Assembly: GCA_038317685.1 (NCBI GenBank)
Contig: JBBQBQ010000011.1
Coordinates: 1-26,960 of the forward strand
DNA: 26,960 bases
Direction: 5' to 3'
Origin: JBBQBQ01 sp038317685
GTDB lineage: Bacteria; Desulfobacterota; Desulfuromonadia; Desulfuromonadales; DDH964
This document shows positions 14,525 to 22,479 of this stretch, in pieces. The position numbers and the translations under genes are program-made. Within the stretch, counting starts at the first letter, position 1, and every line of letters starts with the position of its first letter. A model generated the notes under the pieces. That model did no database searches and was not told where the DNA came from. It worked only from the letters and a program-made list of their open reading frames with translations.

Positions 14525-15400
14525 ATGGCCCACCTGTTAAAATTCGGCATTCCCAAAGGGAGCCTGGAAGACGCCACCGTCGATCTCTTCAAGCAGGCTG
14601 GGTGGACGGTCGGCGTCTCTTCGCGCAGCTACTTTCCGACCATCGACGACGAGGAGATGAAGTGCAGTCTGATCCGTCCTCAGGAGATGGGGAAATACGT
14701 GGAGCGGGGAACCATCGATGTCGGTATCGCCGGCCGGGACTGGGTGGCGGAGAACAATTCGGACGTGGTCGAGGTCTGCCAGATGGTCTACTCCAAAGTT
14801 TCCCGGCGGCCAGTGCGCTGGGTGTTGGTGGTGGCCCAGGATTCCAAGGTGCAGACCCCCGAGGATTTGGCCGGGGGGACGATCTCCACCGAACTGGTCG
14901 ACTTCACCAAACGCTACTTCGCCGATCGTAACGTTCCGGTGACCGTGGAGTTTTCCTGGGGGGCGACCGAAGCCAAGGTGGTGGAGGGACTGTGCGACGC
15001 CATTGTCGAGGTGACCGAGACCGGGTCCACCATCCGAGCCAACAACCTGCGCATTGTCTGCGACCTGATGCAGTCCGTACCCGTGATGATCGCCAACAAG
15101 GTGGCTTGGGCCGATCCCTGGAAGCGCGCCAAGATCGAGCAGATCGCCACCCTGCTGGAGTCGGCGCTGCGGGCCGAGGGGATGGTGGGCCTCAAGCTCA
15201 ATGCCCCGGCGGAGAGTCTCGACGCCATCACCGCCGTTCTGCCGAGCCTGAAGAATCCGACCGTTGCCAATCTCTACAACTCGGACTGGGTCTCCATCGA
15301 AACCATCCTCCCCGAGAAGGAGGTTCGGCGTATCATCCCCGAACTTCTCAAACTCGGTGCCCAGGGAATCGTTGAATATCCCTTGAGCAAGATCATCTGA
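14525..15400 (+). CDS. hisG: ATP phosphoribosyltransferase, long form
   Basis: HisG condenses ATP with PRPP, the first and feedback-controlled step of histidine synthesis. At 291 residues it is the long form: a catalytic bilobal domain (FGIPKGSLEDATVDLF, IDVGIAGRDWV, the PRPP-site region VEVTETGSTIRANNLR) followed by a C-terminal regulatory domain from about residue 215, ending GAQGIVEYPLSKII. The long form binds histidine itself and needs no HisZ partner, which fits the absence of hisZ here. AAGGAG precedes the ATG. Confidence 0.95.
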   Translation: MAHLLKFGIPKGSLEDATVDLFKQAGWTVGVSSRSYFPTIDDEEMKCSLIRPQEMGKYVERGTIDVGIAGRDWVAENNSDVVEVCQMVYSKVSRRPVRWVLVVAQDSKVQTPEDLAGGTISTELVDFTKRYFADRNVPVTVEFSWGATEAKVVEGLCDAIVEVTETGSTIRANNLRIVCDLMQSVPVMIANKVAWADPWKRAKIEQIATLLESALRAEGMVGLKLNAPAESLDAITAVLPSLKNPTVANLYNSDWVSIETILPEKEVRRIIPELLKLGAQGIVEYPLSKII

Positions 15401-15472
15401 CCGAGAGTCGGGCGCTGAGCCTCCCACAGGAGAGGAAAAGGGCGACCCCGCCGGAAATTTTTTTTGCCAGAC

Positions 15473-15500
15473 TTGCATTCCGGAAAGTCTTTGCAATACT
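15473..15500 (+). promoter_or_regulatory. Promoter of the cold-shock gene, with long leader
   Basis: TTGCAT (15473-15478) and AATACT (15495-15500) are 16 bases apart. Transcription from here gives a 5' leader of about 165 bases before the ATG at 15672, in keeping with the long, structured leaders of csp mRNAs. A weak GGCG/CGCC hairpin followed by T8 (about 15451-15468) just upstream may end the hisG transcript. Confidence 0.5.
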
Positions 15501-15671
15501 GACCCCATCTTTAGCGTGTTTGTGTAAGCCTACAATTGCCACCTCCGGGGCAGGTCGTCAATCCGGAACCATTCCCGCCGATCCACCGGATCGTGGGGAT
15601 GTTTGACGATTCGGGGATCTTGCACAACCCAAACGGTCTCCCGGCAGAGGGAGCAAAAAGGAGCAAGGAAC

Positions 15672-15872
15672 ATGGCTGAGGGTAAAGTTAAATGGTTCAA
15701 CGACGCCAAAGGATTCGGTTTCATCGAGCAGGACAACGGCCCGGATGTGTTCGTGCATTTCTCTGAGATTCAGGGAGATGGCTTCAAGTCCCTCGCCGAG
15801 GGAGATCGGGTTACCTTCGAGGTGACCCAGGGCCAGAAAGGTCCCCAGGCGAGTAAAGTGCGGAAAATCTGA
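15672..15872 (+). CDS. CspA-family cold-shock protein
   Basis: The 66-residue product is a single cold-shock OB-fold domain that binds single-stranded RNA and DNA. RNP1 (KGFGFI) and RNP2 (VFVHF) are both intact. The ATG at 15672 has AAGGA upstream and gives the standard MAEGKVKWFNDAKGFGFI start; the frame is open 23 codons further upstream but that part is leader. It is monocistronic, with its own promoter and terminator. Confidence 0.95.
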   Translation: MAEGKVKWFNDAKGFGFIEQDNGPDVFVHFSEIQGDGFKSLAEGDRVTFEVTQGQKGPQASKVRKI

Positions 15873-15896
15873 TTGGGCCTCGACAGCCAAAATTGA

Positions 15897-15932
15897 CAAA
15901 AGAGCCCTCGGCACCGGTCGGGGGCTCTTTTG
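15897..15932 (+). terminator. Terminator after the cold-shock gene
   Basis: A perfect 11-base stem, CAAAAGAGCCC (15897-15907) with GGGCTCTTTTG (15922-15932), 14-base loop, 25 bases past the stop. The A and T tracts in the stem supply a U-run. Confidence 0.88.
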
Positions 15933-16124
15933 CGTCAATCGTGACCGATCCTGCCGACGGTATTTGACGGACTGGAGCTGAAGGTGTAAAGCAATCAGAA
16001 AAGGCCTTGGTCCTGACCCTCCTCCCCGGTTGAAGTATGGTCCGGGGGGGAAGTCGTCAGCCCAGTCCATCCGGTGCCGAAGTCGATCACGGGCCATCTC
16101 GGCCGAGCCGGGGAAGGAGAAACC

Positions 16125-16595
16125 ATGCAGGCGATTTTGAGCGACTGCCAAAGAGTCGAACTCTTGGCCAACAGGATTTATGAGCGGCTGGCCGCCAACG
16201 AAACCTATGCCGGCGAGATCCGCACCACCTTTCGGCATTTGGCCGCCGAGGAGCTGGAGCATGCCCGGCAGATCGAATTGGCCATGCGACTGCCGGAGGA
16301 AGGGCTGGGGGCGGTCAGTCGCATCGCCTGGGTCAAGGTTGACGAGGCCAGGCAACTGGCCGAAATGATGCTGCAGGAGGTCACGTCCACGCCCGTGACC
16401 GAAGAAGCGGCGTTACGCCTGGCGGTGAGGATTGAAAACGAATTCCTGAAGGTGCATTTGGATAATGCCCTCCATTTTTTTGAGCAGCGGGTTGTCGCCC
16501 TTTTCGAAGGACTGGCTGGTGCTGACCAAGGGCACCTCGACACGCTGAATGACTGCATTGACTGGTGGAAACGGGAGGGTCGGCGGTTGTCGTAA
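16125..16595 (+). CDS. Ferritin-like (rubrerythrin-type) di-iron four-helix protein
   Basis: From the ATG at 16125 (AAGGAG upstream) the product is 156 residues, all helical. Candidate di-iron ligands are spaced as in rubrerythrin and ferritin: E12, then E43-x-x-H46 in AEELEHAR, then E104 in VRIENEF, and D134-x-x-H137 in place of the usual second ExxH. There is no rubredoxin domain (only two scattered cysteines, C8 and C144), so it is a ferritin-like domain alone. Likely roles are iron binding or peroxide defence in an anaerobe. The Asp in the second motif could alter or remove activity. It stands alone between terminators. Confidence 0.75.
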   Translation: MQAILSDCQRVELLANRIYERLAANETYAGEIRTTFRHLAAEELEHARQIELAMRLPEEGLGAVSRIAWVKVDEARQLAEMMLQEVTSTPVTEEAALRLAVRIENEFLKVHLDNALHFFEQRVVALFEGLAGADQGHLDTLNDCIDWWKREGRRLS

Positions 16596-16602
16596 GGTGG
16601 GA

Positions 16603-16670
16603 GCCGTCCCGGTCGGGACGGCGCAAAGGAGCCGCCAATGCCGGCGTCCCGGGCAGGGGATGGCCGGCAT
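16603..16670. terminator. Two hairpins between convergent ferritin-like and hydrogenase genes
   Basis: GCCGTCCC/GGGACGGC (16603-16610 with 16615-16622, 4-base loop) and ATGCCGGC/GCCGGCAT (16638-16645 with 16663-16670) are both perfect 8-base stems. They sit between the stops at 16595 and 16678. U-runs are poor, so they may act as transcript-end stabilisers rather than strong terminators. Confidence 0.55.
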
Positions 16671-16677
16671 CTTTACG

Positions 16678-17955
16678 TCAAACGAACTTGACCGTGAGCA
16701 GGTGGGTTGCGCAGCTCAGGCACGGGTCGTAGGCTCTGACCAGCATTTCCAGGCGCAGGGTCAACTGGTCCTGGGGGAGATGCAGGAGGGTCGGGATCAT
16801 GGCCTTGAGATCGGCTTCGAGGTTTCCCAGATTTTGGGCGGTCGGGATGATGCAGTCGGCGCTCTCGATACAACCGGCGGCGTCGTAGCCATAGGAGTGG
16901 AAGAGGGTGCCGCGCGGGGCTTCGATGGCTGCCGCTCCGGTGCCGGCGCGGGGTGTGACCTGTAAGGTTTCGGTGCGAAGCCCCGGTAGCAGGACCGCGT
17001 CGATCAGGTGAATGGCCTGCTCAACGCAGTGGATCACCTCGACCAGTCGCGCCGCCAGGTTGCAGAAGGGGTTGACCGTCGCGGGATCAAGCTGAATGGC
17101 GGCCGCGACCCGGCGGGCCATCGGCGAGAGCTTCTCGAAGGAGTTCTTGACCCGGGCCAAGGGGCCGACCATATAACTGTCCCGGGAGAGGCGGGCGAAT
17201 TTGGCGGTCGAATGGGGGACGAGGTACTCCTCGATGGTTCTTGCATAGTCGGCGACCTTCGCCGACACCCCGTCGCTCGAGGCCAGGATGTCGCCGAAAA
17301 GGGGGTAGCCCTCCTCCGGGCGCAGACAAAGGTATTCGGTCTCCCGGTCAAAATCGGGAATCGGCAACCCTCCGAAGAGGTCGACGGTCTCCTCCAGGTC
17401 GGGAAGGGCCGCAACCAGCTGGCGTCTCAGAGCCTGCAGGGTGCTGGCCTGGGGGAGAACGAAAAATCCGCCGACGCAGGGAGTGACCGGATGGACCGAT
17501 CGGCCGCCCACCGCCTGACAGATCGAGTTGGCGAGCTGCTTCAGACGCAGGGCCCGGGTCACCAGATCGCGATGGGTCTTGGCCAGAGGCAGAATGCTCG
17601 ATACCCCCAGATAGTCAGGGATGGCCAGGAAATAGAGGTGCAGAATGTGGCTCTGAAGAATCTCGCCGCAGGCGAGGAGCCGCCGCAGCTGAAGGGTCTG
17701 GGTCGAGATGGTGATCCCGAAGGCCTGCTCGGTAGCCGCCAGCGACACCAGGGTATGAGCATTGGAGCAGACGCCGCAGATGCGGGCCATGATCGGCGCC
17801 ACGTCGGAAAAGTGGCGCCCCTTCAGGAGGCTCTCGAAAAAGCGGGGAGTCTCGGCGATCTCCAGTCGGCAGGAACGCAGTTTGCCCTGCGCCTGGTCGA
17901 TGACCAGGTGGGCGTGTCCTTCGATGCGTGAGAGATGGCGGATCTCGATCTTCAT
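16678..17955 (-). CDS. [NiFe]-hydrogenase large subunit, group 3 (HydA-like)
   Basis: This 425-residue protein carries the Ni-Fe site: L1 motif RICGVC (C60, C63) and L2 motif DPCLSCATH (C412, C415, H418). The tail after H418 is only seven residues and would be cut off by a maturation protease. With no Tat-bearing partner and a fused iron-sulfur/flavin subunit encoded upstream, it fits cytosolic group 3b enzymes (the HydBGDA type of Pyrococcus), which exchange electrons between H2 and NADP(H) and can reduce sulfur. Groups 3c and 3d are less likely given the partner genes. The start overlaps the small-subunit stop by ATGA. Confidence 0.9.
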   Translation of the reverse strand: MKIEIRHLSRIEGHAHLVIDQAQGKLRSCRLEIAETPRFFESLLKGRHFSDVAPIMARICGVCSNAHTLVSLAATEQAFGITISTQTLQLRRLLACGEILQSHILHLYFLAIPDYLGVSSILPLAKTHRDLVTRALRLKQLANSICQAVGGRSVHPVTPCVGGFFVLPQASTLQALRRQLVAALPDLEETVDLFGGLPIPDFDRETEYLCLRPEEGYPLFGDILASSDGVSAKVADYARTIEEYLVPHSTAKFARLSRDSYMVGPLARVKNSFEKLSPMARRVAAAIQLDPATVNPFCNLAARLVEVIHCVEQAIHLIDAVLLPGLRTETLQVTPRAGTGAAAIEAPRGTLFHSYGYDAAGCIESADCIIPTAQNLGNLEADLKAMIPTLLHLPQDQLTLRLEMLVRAYDPCLSCATHLLTVKFV

Positions 17956-18689
17956 TGTCCCTCCTGCCCCGGCACGTTGAAGGTCCGGAACTCGCGGAGG
18001 ATCTCGGCCTCACTCAGACCGTTTTCGGTGAGAATGCGGTAGTAAGGGCCGGAGCGGGGATTATCGATCAATCCCCGGCAACCGCGGCAGCGGTCCCCGC
18101 CGCGCAGGCAGAAGGCGTCGCAGCCGGCGCGGGTTACCGGGCCGAGACAGACGATGCCCCGTTCGAAGGTACAGGGGAGCTCCGCCAATTTGCACTCCAC
18201 ACACAGGGAATAGCTCGGCAGCTCCGGAGGGCGACCGACCAGGAGCGCCTGGAGGACGGAGAGGAATTCCCGGCCGTCGATGGGGCAGCCGGGGATTCTG
18301 TAGTCGACGGCGACATAGGCGCTCAAGGGGCGGGGCGGAAGGATCCGCCGGGAAGGTTGGTCCCGGCCGTAAACCTCCCGGTTCAAGTCGCCTGGGTCGC
18401 GAAAGGCGGCCAGGGCGTTGATGCCGCCGCTATCGGCGCAGGCTCCGAGGGCGACCAGCACCTTGCTGCGCACCCGAATCTCCCGCAGCCGTTCGATCTC
18501 TTCGGTCCGCCCGATGCTCCCCTCGATGCAGGCAATATCAAGAGGTCCGCCCCGCTCCGACAAAAGTTCACGGAATTCGACCAGTTCCACCAGGTCGAGG
18601 AGTTCGAGAAAGGCATGTTCGAGGTTGAGAACCGTCAGTTGACACCCCTCGCAACCGGTAAAATCGAAGAACCCCAGGCGCGGCTTCAT
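17952..18689 (-). CDS. [NiFe]-hydrogenase small subunit, group 3 (HydD-like)
   Basis: The 245-residue protein has no signal peptide, so it is cytosolic. The proximal [4Fe-4S] ligands are C13 and C16 (TGCEGCQ), C84 (GACA) and C135 (PGCP). Eight more cysteines at 163, 166, 173, 181, 190, 194, 201 and 204 can hold two further clusters, as in Pyrococcus HydD. It passes electrons from the Ni-Fe site in the large subunit to the fused diaphorase subunit. Both ends overlap neighbouring genes by ATGA, so the three subunits are made in step. Confidence 0.9.
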   Translation of the reverse strand: MKPRLGFFDFTGCEGCQLTVLNLEHAFLELLDLVELVEFRELLSERGGPLDIACIEGSIGRTEEIERLREIRVRSKVLVALGACADSGGINALAAFRDPGDLNREVYGRDQPSRRILPPRPLSAYVAVDYRIPGCPIDGREFLSVLQALLVGRPPELPSYSLCVECKLAELPCTFERGIVCLGPVTRAGCDAFCLRGGDRCRGCRGLIDNPRSGPYYRILTENGLSEAEILREFRTFNVPGQEGQ

Positions 18690-20575
18690 CGTTCGATCGC
18701 CTCCCGCAGATGCTTGACCCTGCTATAGGGAAAGATCGGTCCGCACTGGCAGACACAGATGTCGTTGATCTGGCATTTTCCGCACTTGCCGAGGCCGCAC
18801 TTCATATGGCGTTCGAGGTTAAGGAAGATGCGGTCTTCGGCGATCCCGAGGCGCAGCAGCAAAGGGGTGGTGGAACGGTACATGGACGGAGGCCCGGAGA
18901 CGGCGGCCACCGTTCGTTGCGGTGCCAGGTCGAGGTCCCGCAGCAGTTGGCTGACATCACCCCGCGGGAGTGGCCAGTCGCCGCCGGTTTCGTGGACGGC
19001 GAAGCGGCAGTCGAGGAGCCCGCTGCGATGCCAGGCGAGAAGGTCGTCGCGGAAGAGGAGTGAGGCGACGTTGCGGGCGCCGTAGAGGAGGACCACCCGG
19101 CCGAAGTCCCGACGCCGGCCGAGGATCGTCAGCAATAGTGACCGCAGAACGATCAGCCCCATTCCCCCCGCCACCAGCAGAATGTCGCGGCCACTCATCT
19201 CCTCGACCGGAAAGCCGCTGCCGAAAGGGCCGCGAATGCCGACAGTGTCCCCCGGCCGCAACCGGTGGAGCGCCTTGGTCAGGTTGCCGGCGGCGCGCAC
19301 CACCAATTCCAGGTGCCCCTTCACACCGGCGGCGGAGGCGAGGGTCAGGGGTGCTTCGCCGAGACCGAAGACCGAAACCTCCATAAAGGTCCCCGGGGCG
19401 AAGGTCACCGGTTGCGGCAGGCGCAGGCGGAAGAATTTCTCGGTGGCGGTCAGCCGGGTGACGCTGACGATTTCGGCGAGTTGCGGCTGATATTCGGCTC
19501 CCGGGATGACCCTTGGCTCCGGCAGGACGCGCTCGGCGAAGAGGCTCTTGAGGAGCCCCGTCGGGCCGATCCCGGCCAAGCATTCGCGGCGGCAGCGTCC
19601 GCACCCGACGCAGGCGGTGCGCTGGTGTTTTTCCCAGAGGTATTTGAACTTGCGAAAGATGCGGTGTCGCTGGCGATCGGCCTGGTCGGCCCGGAAGGCG
19701 CCACCCCCTGCGACCTTGGTGAACTGGTCGAACTGACAGGAATCCCAGGTCCGCAGCCGCTCTCCTCCTTCCAGGTTGAGATCGAGGCGGTCGTGGACGC
19801 TGAAGCAGTAGCAGGAGGGACAAAGGAGAGTGCAGGCACCGCAGCCGAGGCAGCGTTCGCCCGTTTCCTGCCAGATCGGGTGGTCGTAGACGCCTCCCAG
19901 GAGCGGGGCCAGCGCTTCGACCGGAACCGGCAAGGTCGTTTGGCACTGCTTGACCTGCAGAGGCAGCGGCGGCTCGCTGGAACGGGCTGCCACCAGCGGA
20001 GCATGGCGGGCCAGCAGTGCTTCGCCGCGGGGACTGCCGGTCTGCATCAGATAGCCTCCCTCCATCCGGTGCAGGAAGAGGTCGAAACCGCTGGCGACCC
20101 GGTCGGTTCCCATGCTGGTGCAGAAACAGTGTTCATCGGGAAGGCAGTCGACCCCGACCAGGATCGTTGCCCCGCGTTTCGACTGATAGGCGCTGTCCGC
20201 CTCTCCTTCGAAGAGACAGTCGTCAAGAACCCGGATGGCATGGAGGTCGCAGGGGTGGATGCCGAAGATCACCCTGGGGACCGCCGCCTTCTCCGGTTCC
20301 AGCAGCACCCGGCCGCCGAGGCGGAAACGAAACAGCTTCTCGCCGTTGGGGAAAAGAAATTTCTTGGGGGAATGGACGTGGGGAGGAAACTCCAGGATCA
20401 GGTCGGCCGGGTCGTCGAGGAGATCAAGGGTCAGCCGCCCACGTTGTTCCTGGACGCCGGCGACCTCGAAGGCCGCCGCCAGGGCGCGCACCATCCCCTC
20501 GACCTCGGCTCGGCTGATGCCGCGCCAGGTGGCGACGAAACTCCCCTCCTCGGCAACGGCTAAAGCACGGTCCAT
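18686..20575 (-). CDS. Fused hydrogenase electron-transfer and NAD(P)H/FAD subunit (HydB-HydG fusion)
   Basis: This 629-residue protein joins two proteins that are separate in the classical HydBGDA enzyme. Residues 1-350 resemble HydB, an iron-sulfur subunit with clusters at C242/245/248/252 and C322/325/328/332. Residues 365-629 resemble HydG of the ferredoxin-NADP reductase family: an FAD region (APLTLASAAG), a nucleotide loop (VAGGMGLIVLR, 468-478) and a PyrK-like [2Fe-2S] site around C593, C598, C601 and C609 or C611. The protein would accept electrons from the small subunit and reduce NAD(P)+. The junction near 350-365 shows no stop or frameshift signature. GAGGG precedes the ATG, and a promoter lies about 35-65 bases upstream. 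Confidence 0.85.
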   Translation of the reverse strand: MDRALAVAEEGSFVATWRGISRAEVEGMVRALAAAFEVAGVQEQRGRLTLDLLDDPADLILEFPPHVHSPKKFLFPNGEKLFRFRLGGRVLLEPEKAAVPRVIFGIHPCDLHAIRVLDDCLFEGEADSAYQSKRGATILVGVDCLPDEHCFCTSMGTDRVASGFDLFLHRMEGGYLMQTGSPRGEALLARHAPLVAARSSEPPLPLQVKQCQTTLPVPVEALAPLLGGVYDHPIWQETGERCLGCGACTLLCPSCYCFSVHDRLDLNLEGGERLRTWDSCQFDQFTKVAGGGAFRADQADRQRHRIFRKFKYLWEKHQRTACVGCGRCRRECLAGIGPTGLLKSLFAERVLPEPRVIPGAEYQPQLAEIVSVTRLTATEKFFRLRLPQPVTFAPGTFMEVSVFGLGEAPLTLASAAGVKGHLELVVRAAGNLTKALHRLRPGDTVGIRGPFGSGFPVEEMSGRDILLVAGGMGLIVLRSLLLTILGRRRDFGRVVLLYGARNVASLLFRDDLLAWHRSGLLDCRFAVHETGGDWPLPRGDVSQLLRDLDLAPQRTVAAVSGPPSMYRSTTPLLLRLGIAEDRIFLNLERHMKCGLGKCGKCQINDICVCQCGPIFPYSRVKHLREAIER

Positions 20576-20610
20576 CGGCAGGCTACCCTCGGATTTGCAG
20601 GATTAAAGAC

Positions 20611-20640
20611 AGTCTACGGGAGGACCTTGAGGCGAGTCAA
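20611..20640 (-). promoter_or_regulatory. Promoter of the hydrogenase operon
   Basis: Minus-strand TTGACT (20635-20640) and TAGACT (20611-20616), 18-base spacer, about 35 bases before the ATG at 20575. I looked for a sigma-54 site because an NtrC-type regulator is adjacent. The nearest match (minus-strand TGGCA with TTT about 9 bases on, near 20675-20692) lacks the GC of the -12 element. Confidence 0.45.
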
Positions 20641-20927
20641 GGCTGGCGGCGGCGCGGTGGCCGGTCTCCGTGAAAGCTTTTGCCAAAAAGGGAGAGGGGA
20701 GTTAAAAAGGGGCTCAGCCTCGACTGGAACGACCGACTGATTTCAGGAGCCGCGAGTCATGGACTCCTTTATCCTGTCTGCATGGCTAAAGACGAAGCCC
20801 TCACCCGCCTGAGCCTGACCGGGGGACGAGCCATTGAGCTGCGGGGGGAGCTTTCCTCGGGCGCCGCAGAATCCATGGCAACCTTCCCAGGCCTTGCCTT
20901 CCATCCCTCCCCTGACCAACCAGCGAA
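20641..20927. other. Intergenic stretch without a supported gene
   Basis: Between the hydrogenase promoter and the regulator's 3' end I find no convincing gene. A plus-strand frame from ATG 20782 gives MAKDEALTRLSLTGGRAIEL and more, but it has no ribosome site and runs into the regulator gene on the other strand. A minus-strand GAGCCCC followed by T5 near 20706-20716 could be a weak terminator for the regulator. Confidence 0.5.
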
Positions 20928-22310
20928 TCAGCCTGCGGAATGCTCCTCCCCGAGATCTTCTCGACCGAGGTGGTAGGCGGCGAGTTTGCGATCCAGGGTC
21001 TTGCGGGAGATGCCGAGGATGCGGACGGCATTGACCTTGTGGCCACGGGTCTGGCGGTAGACCTGCTGGATGTAGCGTCGCTCCACGTCCTCCAGGGAAA
21101 GCTCTTCCCGAGGGAGGGCGAAGTCGACCTGCTCGGCCGTGGCGACCTTGACCGGCAGATGATCGGGGGTGAGGTCCTGCCCCTCGGCGAGGATGACCGC
21201 CATTTCGATGACGTTTTCCAGTTCACGGACGTTCCCCGGCCAGTCGTAGGCGTTGAGCCGAACCAGCGCTTCAGGGGTTATGGCCTGACTGCCGCGGGTG
21301 GCGAAGCGGGCCAGGAAGGATTCGGCGAGGGGGGCCACGTCCTCCTTGCGGATTCGCAGCGGCGGGACCTGGATGGTCACGACATTGAGGCGGTAGAAGA
21401 GGTCCTCGCGGAACTTGCCGCGGCCGACCTCGGTCTCGAGATCCTTGTTGGTGGCCGCAATAAAGCGCACGTCGGCGGTGCGCACCCGGGTCGACCCGAC
21501 CGGGATGAACTCCTTCTCCTGCAGCACCCGCAGCAGCTTGGCCTGCAGGGCGGGGCTGATGTCGCCGATCTCATCAAGAAAGAGACTCCCCCGGTGGGCT
21601 TCTTCGACCAGGCCGCGGCGGGTCGCGGTCGCATCGGTGAAGGCCCCTTTGAGGTGGCCGAAGAGCTGGCTCTCCAGCAGGGTGTCGGTCAGGGCCGCGC
21701 AGTTGACGGTCAGAAAGCGCTGGTCACGGCGCGGGCTGCTGTAGTGGATGGTCGAGGCGATCAGCTCCTTGCCGGTGCCACTCTCCCCCTGGATGAGGAC
21801 CCCGGCGTCGGACGGTGCCACCTTCTTCGCCAGCTCGAAGACCTTGCGGAAGGCGGCGCTTTTGAAGATCACCTGATCGGGATCGAAGCGGCGCCGGATC
21901 TCCGCCTTCAGGGAGCGGTTTTCCTCCACCAGGCGGTTGCGTTCCACGACCTTTTCCACCAGAGTGATCAGCTCTTCGGGGAGAAACGGTTTGAGGAGGT
22001 AATCGTGAGCCCCCTGCTTGAGGGCGTCGATGGCCCCGCGCACGGTGGCGAAGGCGCTCATCATGATGACCGTCTGGGCCGGGCGGGCGGTCTTGATCTT
22101 CCGCAGCAGCTCACTGTCGTCGCTGCCGGGGAGTCTGGCGTCGAGGAGGATCAGGTCGGGGCGTTCTTCCTTGAGGTCGTCCAGGGCGCGCAGCAATCTC
22201 TCACCGCTGGGGAAGATATCGACCAGGTGCCCGCGGGACTCCAGGGCCTTGCGCAGCAGTTGCTGAATCTCCGGTTCCTCGTCGCAGATGAAGATGCGGC
22301 CCTGCTCCAT
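20928..22310 (-). CDS. NtrC-family sigma-54-dependent response regulator (HoxA-like by context)
   Basis: The 460-residue protein has a receiver domain with phospho-acceptor D57 (LILLDARLPG), acidic D10/E11 and K107. An AAA+ sigma-54 activator domain follows, with Walker A GESGTGKE (175-182) and Walker B LFLDE (243-247). The C-terminal Fis-type helix-turn-helix includes NAVRILGISRKTLDRKLAAYHL. The sigma-54 contact loop reads GAFTDA (222-227) instead of GAFTGA. Lying between hydrogenase and hyp genes it resembles HoxA/HupR, which control hydrogenase genes; the target is inferred. No histidine kinase gene is adjacent. AAAGGA precedes the ATG. Confidence 0.9.
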   Translation of the reverse strand: MEQGRIFICDEEPEIQQLLRKALESRGHLVDIFPSGERLLRALDDLKEERPDLILLDARLPGSDDSELLRKIKTARPAQTVIMMSAFATVRGAIDALKQGAHDYLLKPFLPEELITLVEKVVERNRLVEENRSLKAEIRRRFDPDQVIFKSAAFRKVFELAKKVAPSDAGVLIQGESGTGKELIASTIHYSSPRRDQRFLTVNCAALTDTLLESQLFGHLKGAFTDATATRRGLVEEAHRGSLFLDEIGDISPALQAKLLRVLQEKEFIPVGSTRVRTADVRFIAATNKDLETEVGRGKFREDLFYRLNVVTIQVPPLRIRKEDVAPLAESFLARFATRGSQAITPEALVRLNAYDWPGNVRELENVIEMAVILAEGQDLTPDHLPVKVATAEQVDFALPREELSLEDVERRYIQQVYRQTRGHKVNAVRILGISRKTLDRKLAAYHLGREDLGEEHSAG

Positions 22311-22420
22311 GGGGGGTCCTTTCCGGCGGGTTGGTTCGCTTCACCATAGCAAAGTCCCGGCATCGCCGGCAACCGCCTTGTGGCCGATCCAACGTATACG
22401 CCATGCCCGGTGCAGGCGCC

Positions 22421-22450
22421 TTGATTTTTGCCGAATGATGCCTCTATAGT
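22421..22450 (+). promoter_or_regulatory. Promoter of the hyp operon
   Basis: TTGATT (22421-22426) and TATAGT (22445-22450) are 18 bases apart, about 30 bases ahead of the hypA ATG. It lies in the 169-base divergent gap shared with the regulator gene. No sigma-54 type element was found here. Confidence 0.5.
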
Positions 22451-22479
22451 GAAGCCTCACATCCTCCCCCGGAGTCGTC

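Noticed and set aside
14537..15508. 323-codon minus-strand frame across hisG
   Set aside because: hisG is unambiguous on the plus strand with a good ribosome site. The antisense frame has no recognisable domain.
19265..20563. Long plus-strand open frame (432 codons) opposite the hydrogenase fusion gene
   Set aside because: It mirrors the minus-strand gene, which has clear cluster and flavin motifs. The plus frame has no family motif and comes from GC-rich codon bias.
20940..22349. 469-codon plus-strand frame opposite the response regulator
   Set aside because: The minus strand encodes a textbook NtrC-type protein. The antisense frame is a by-product of high GC at third codon positions.
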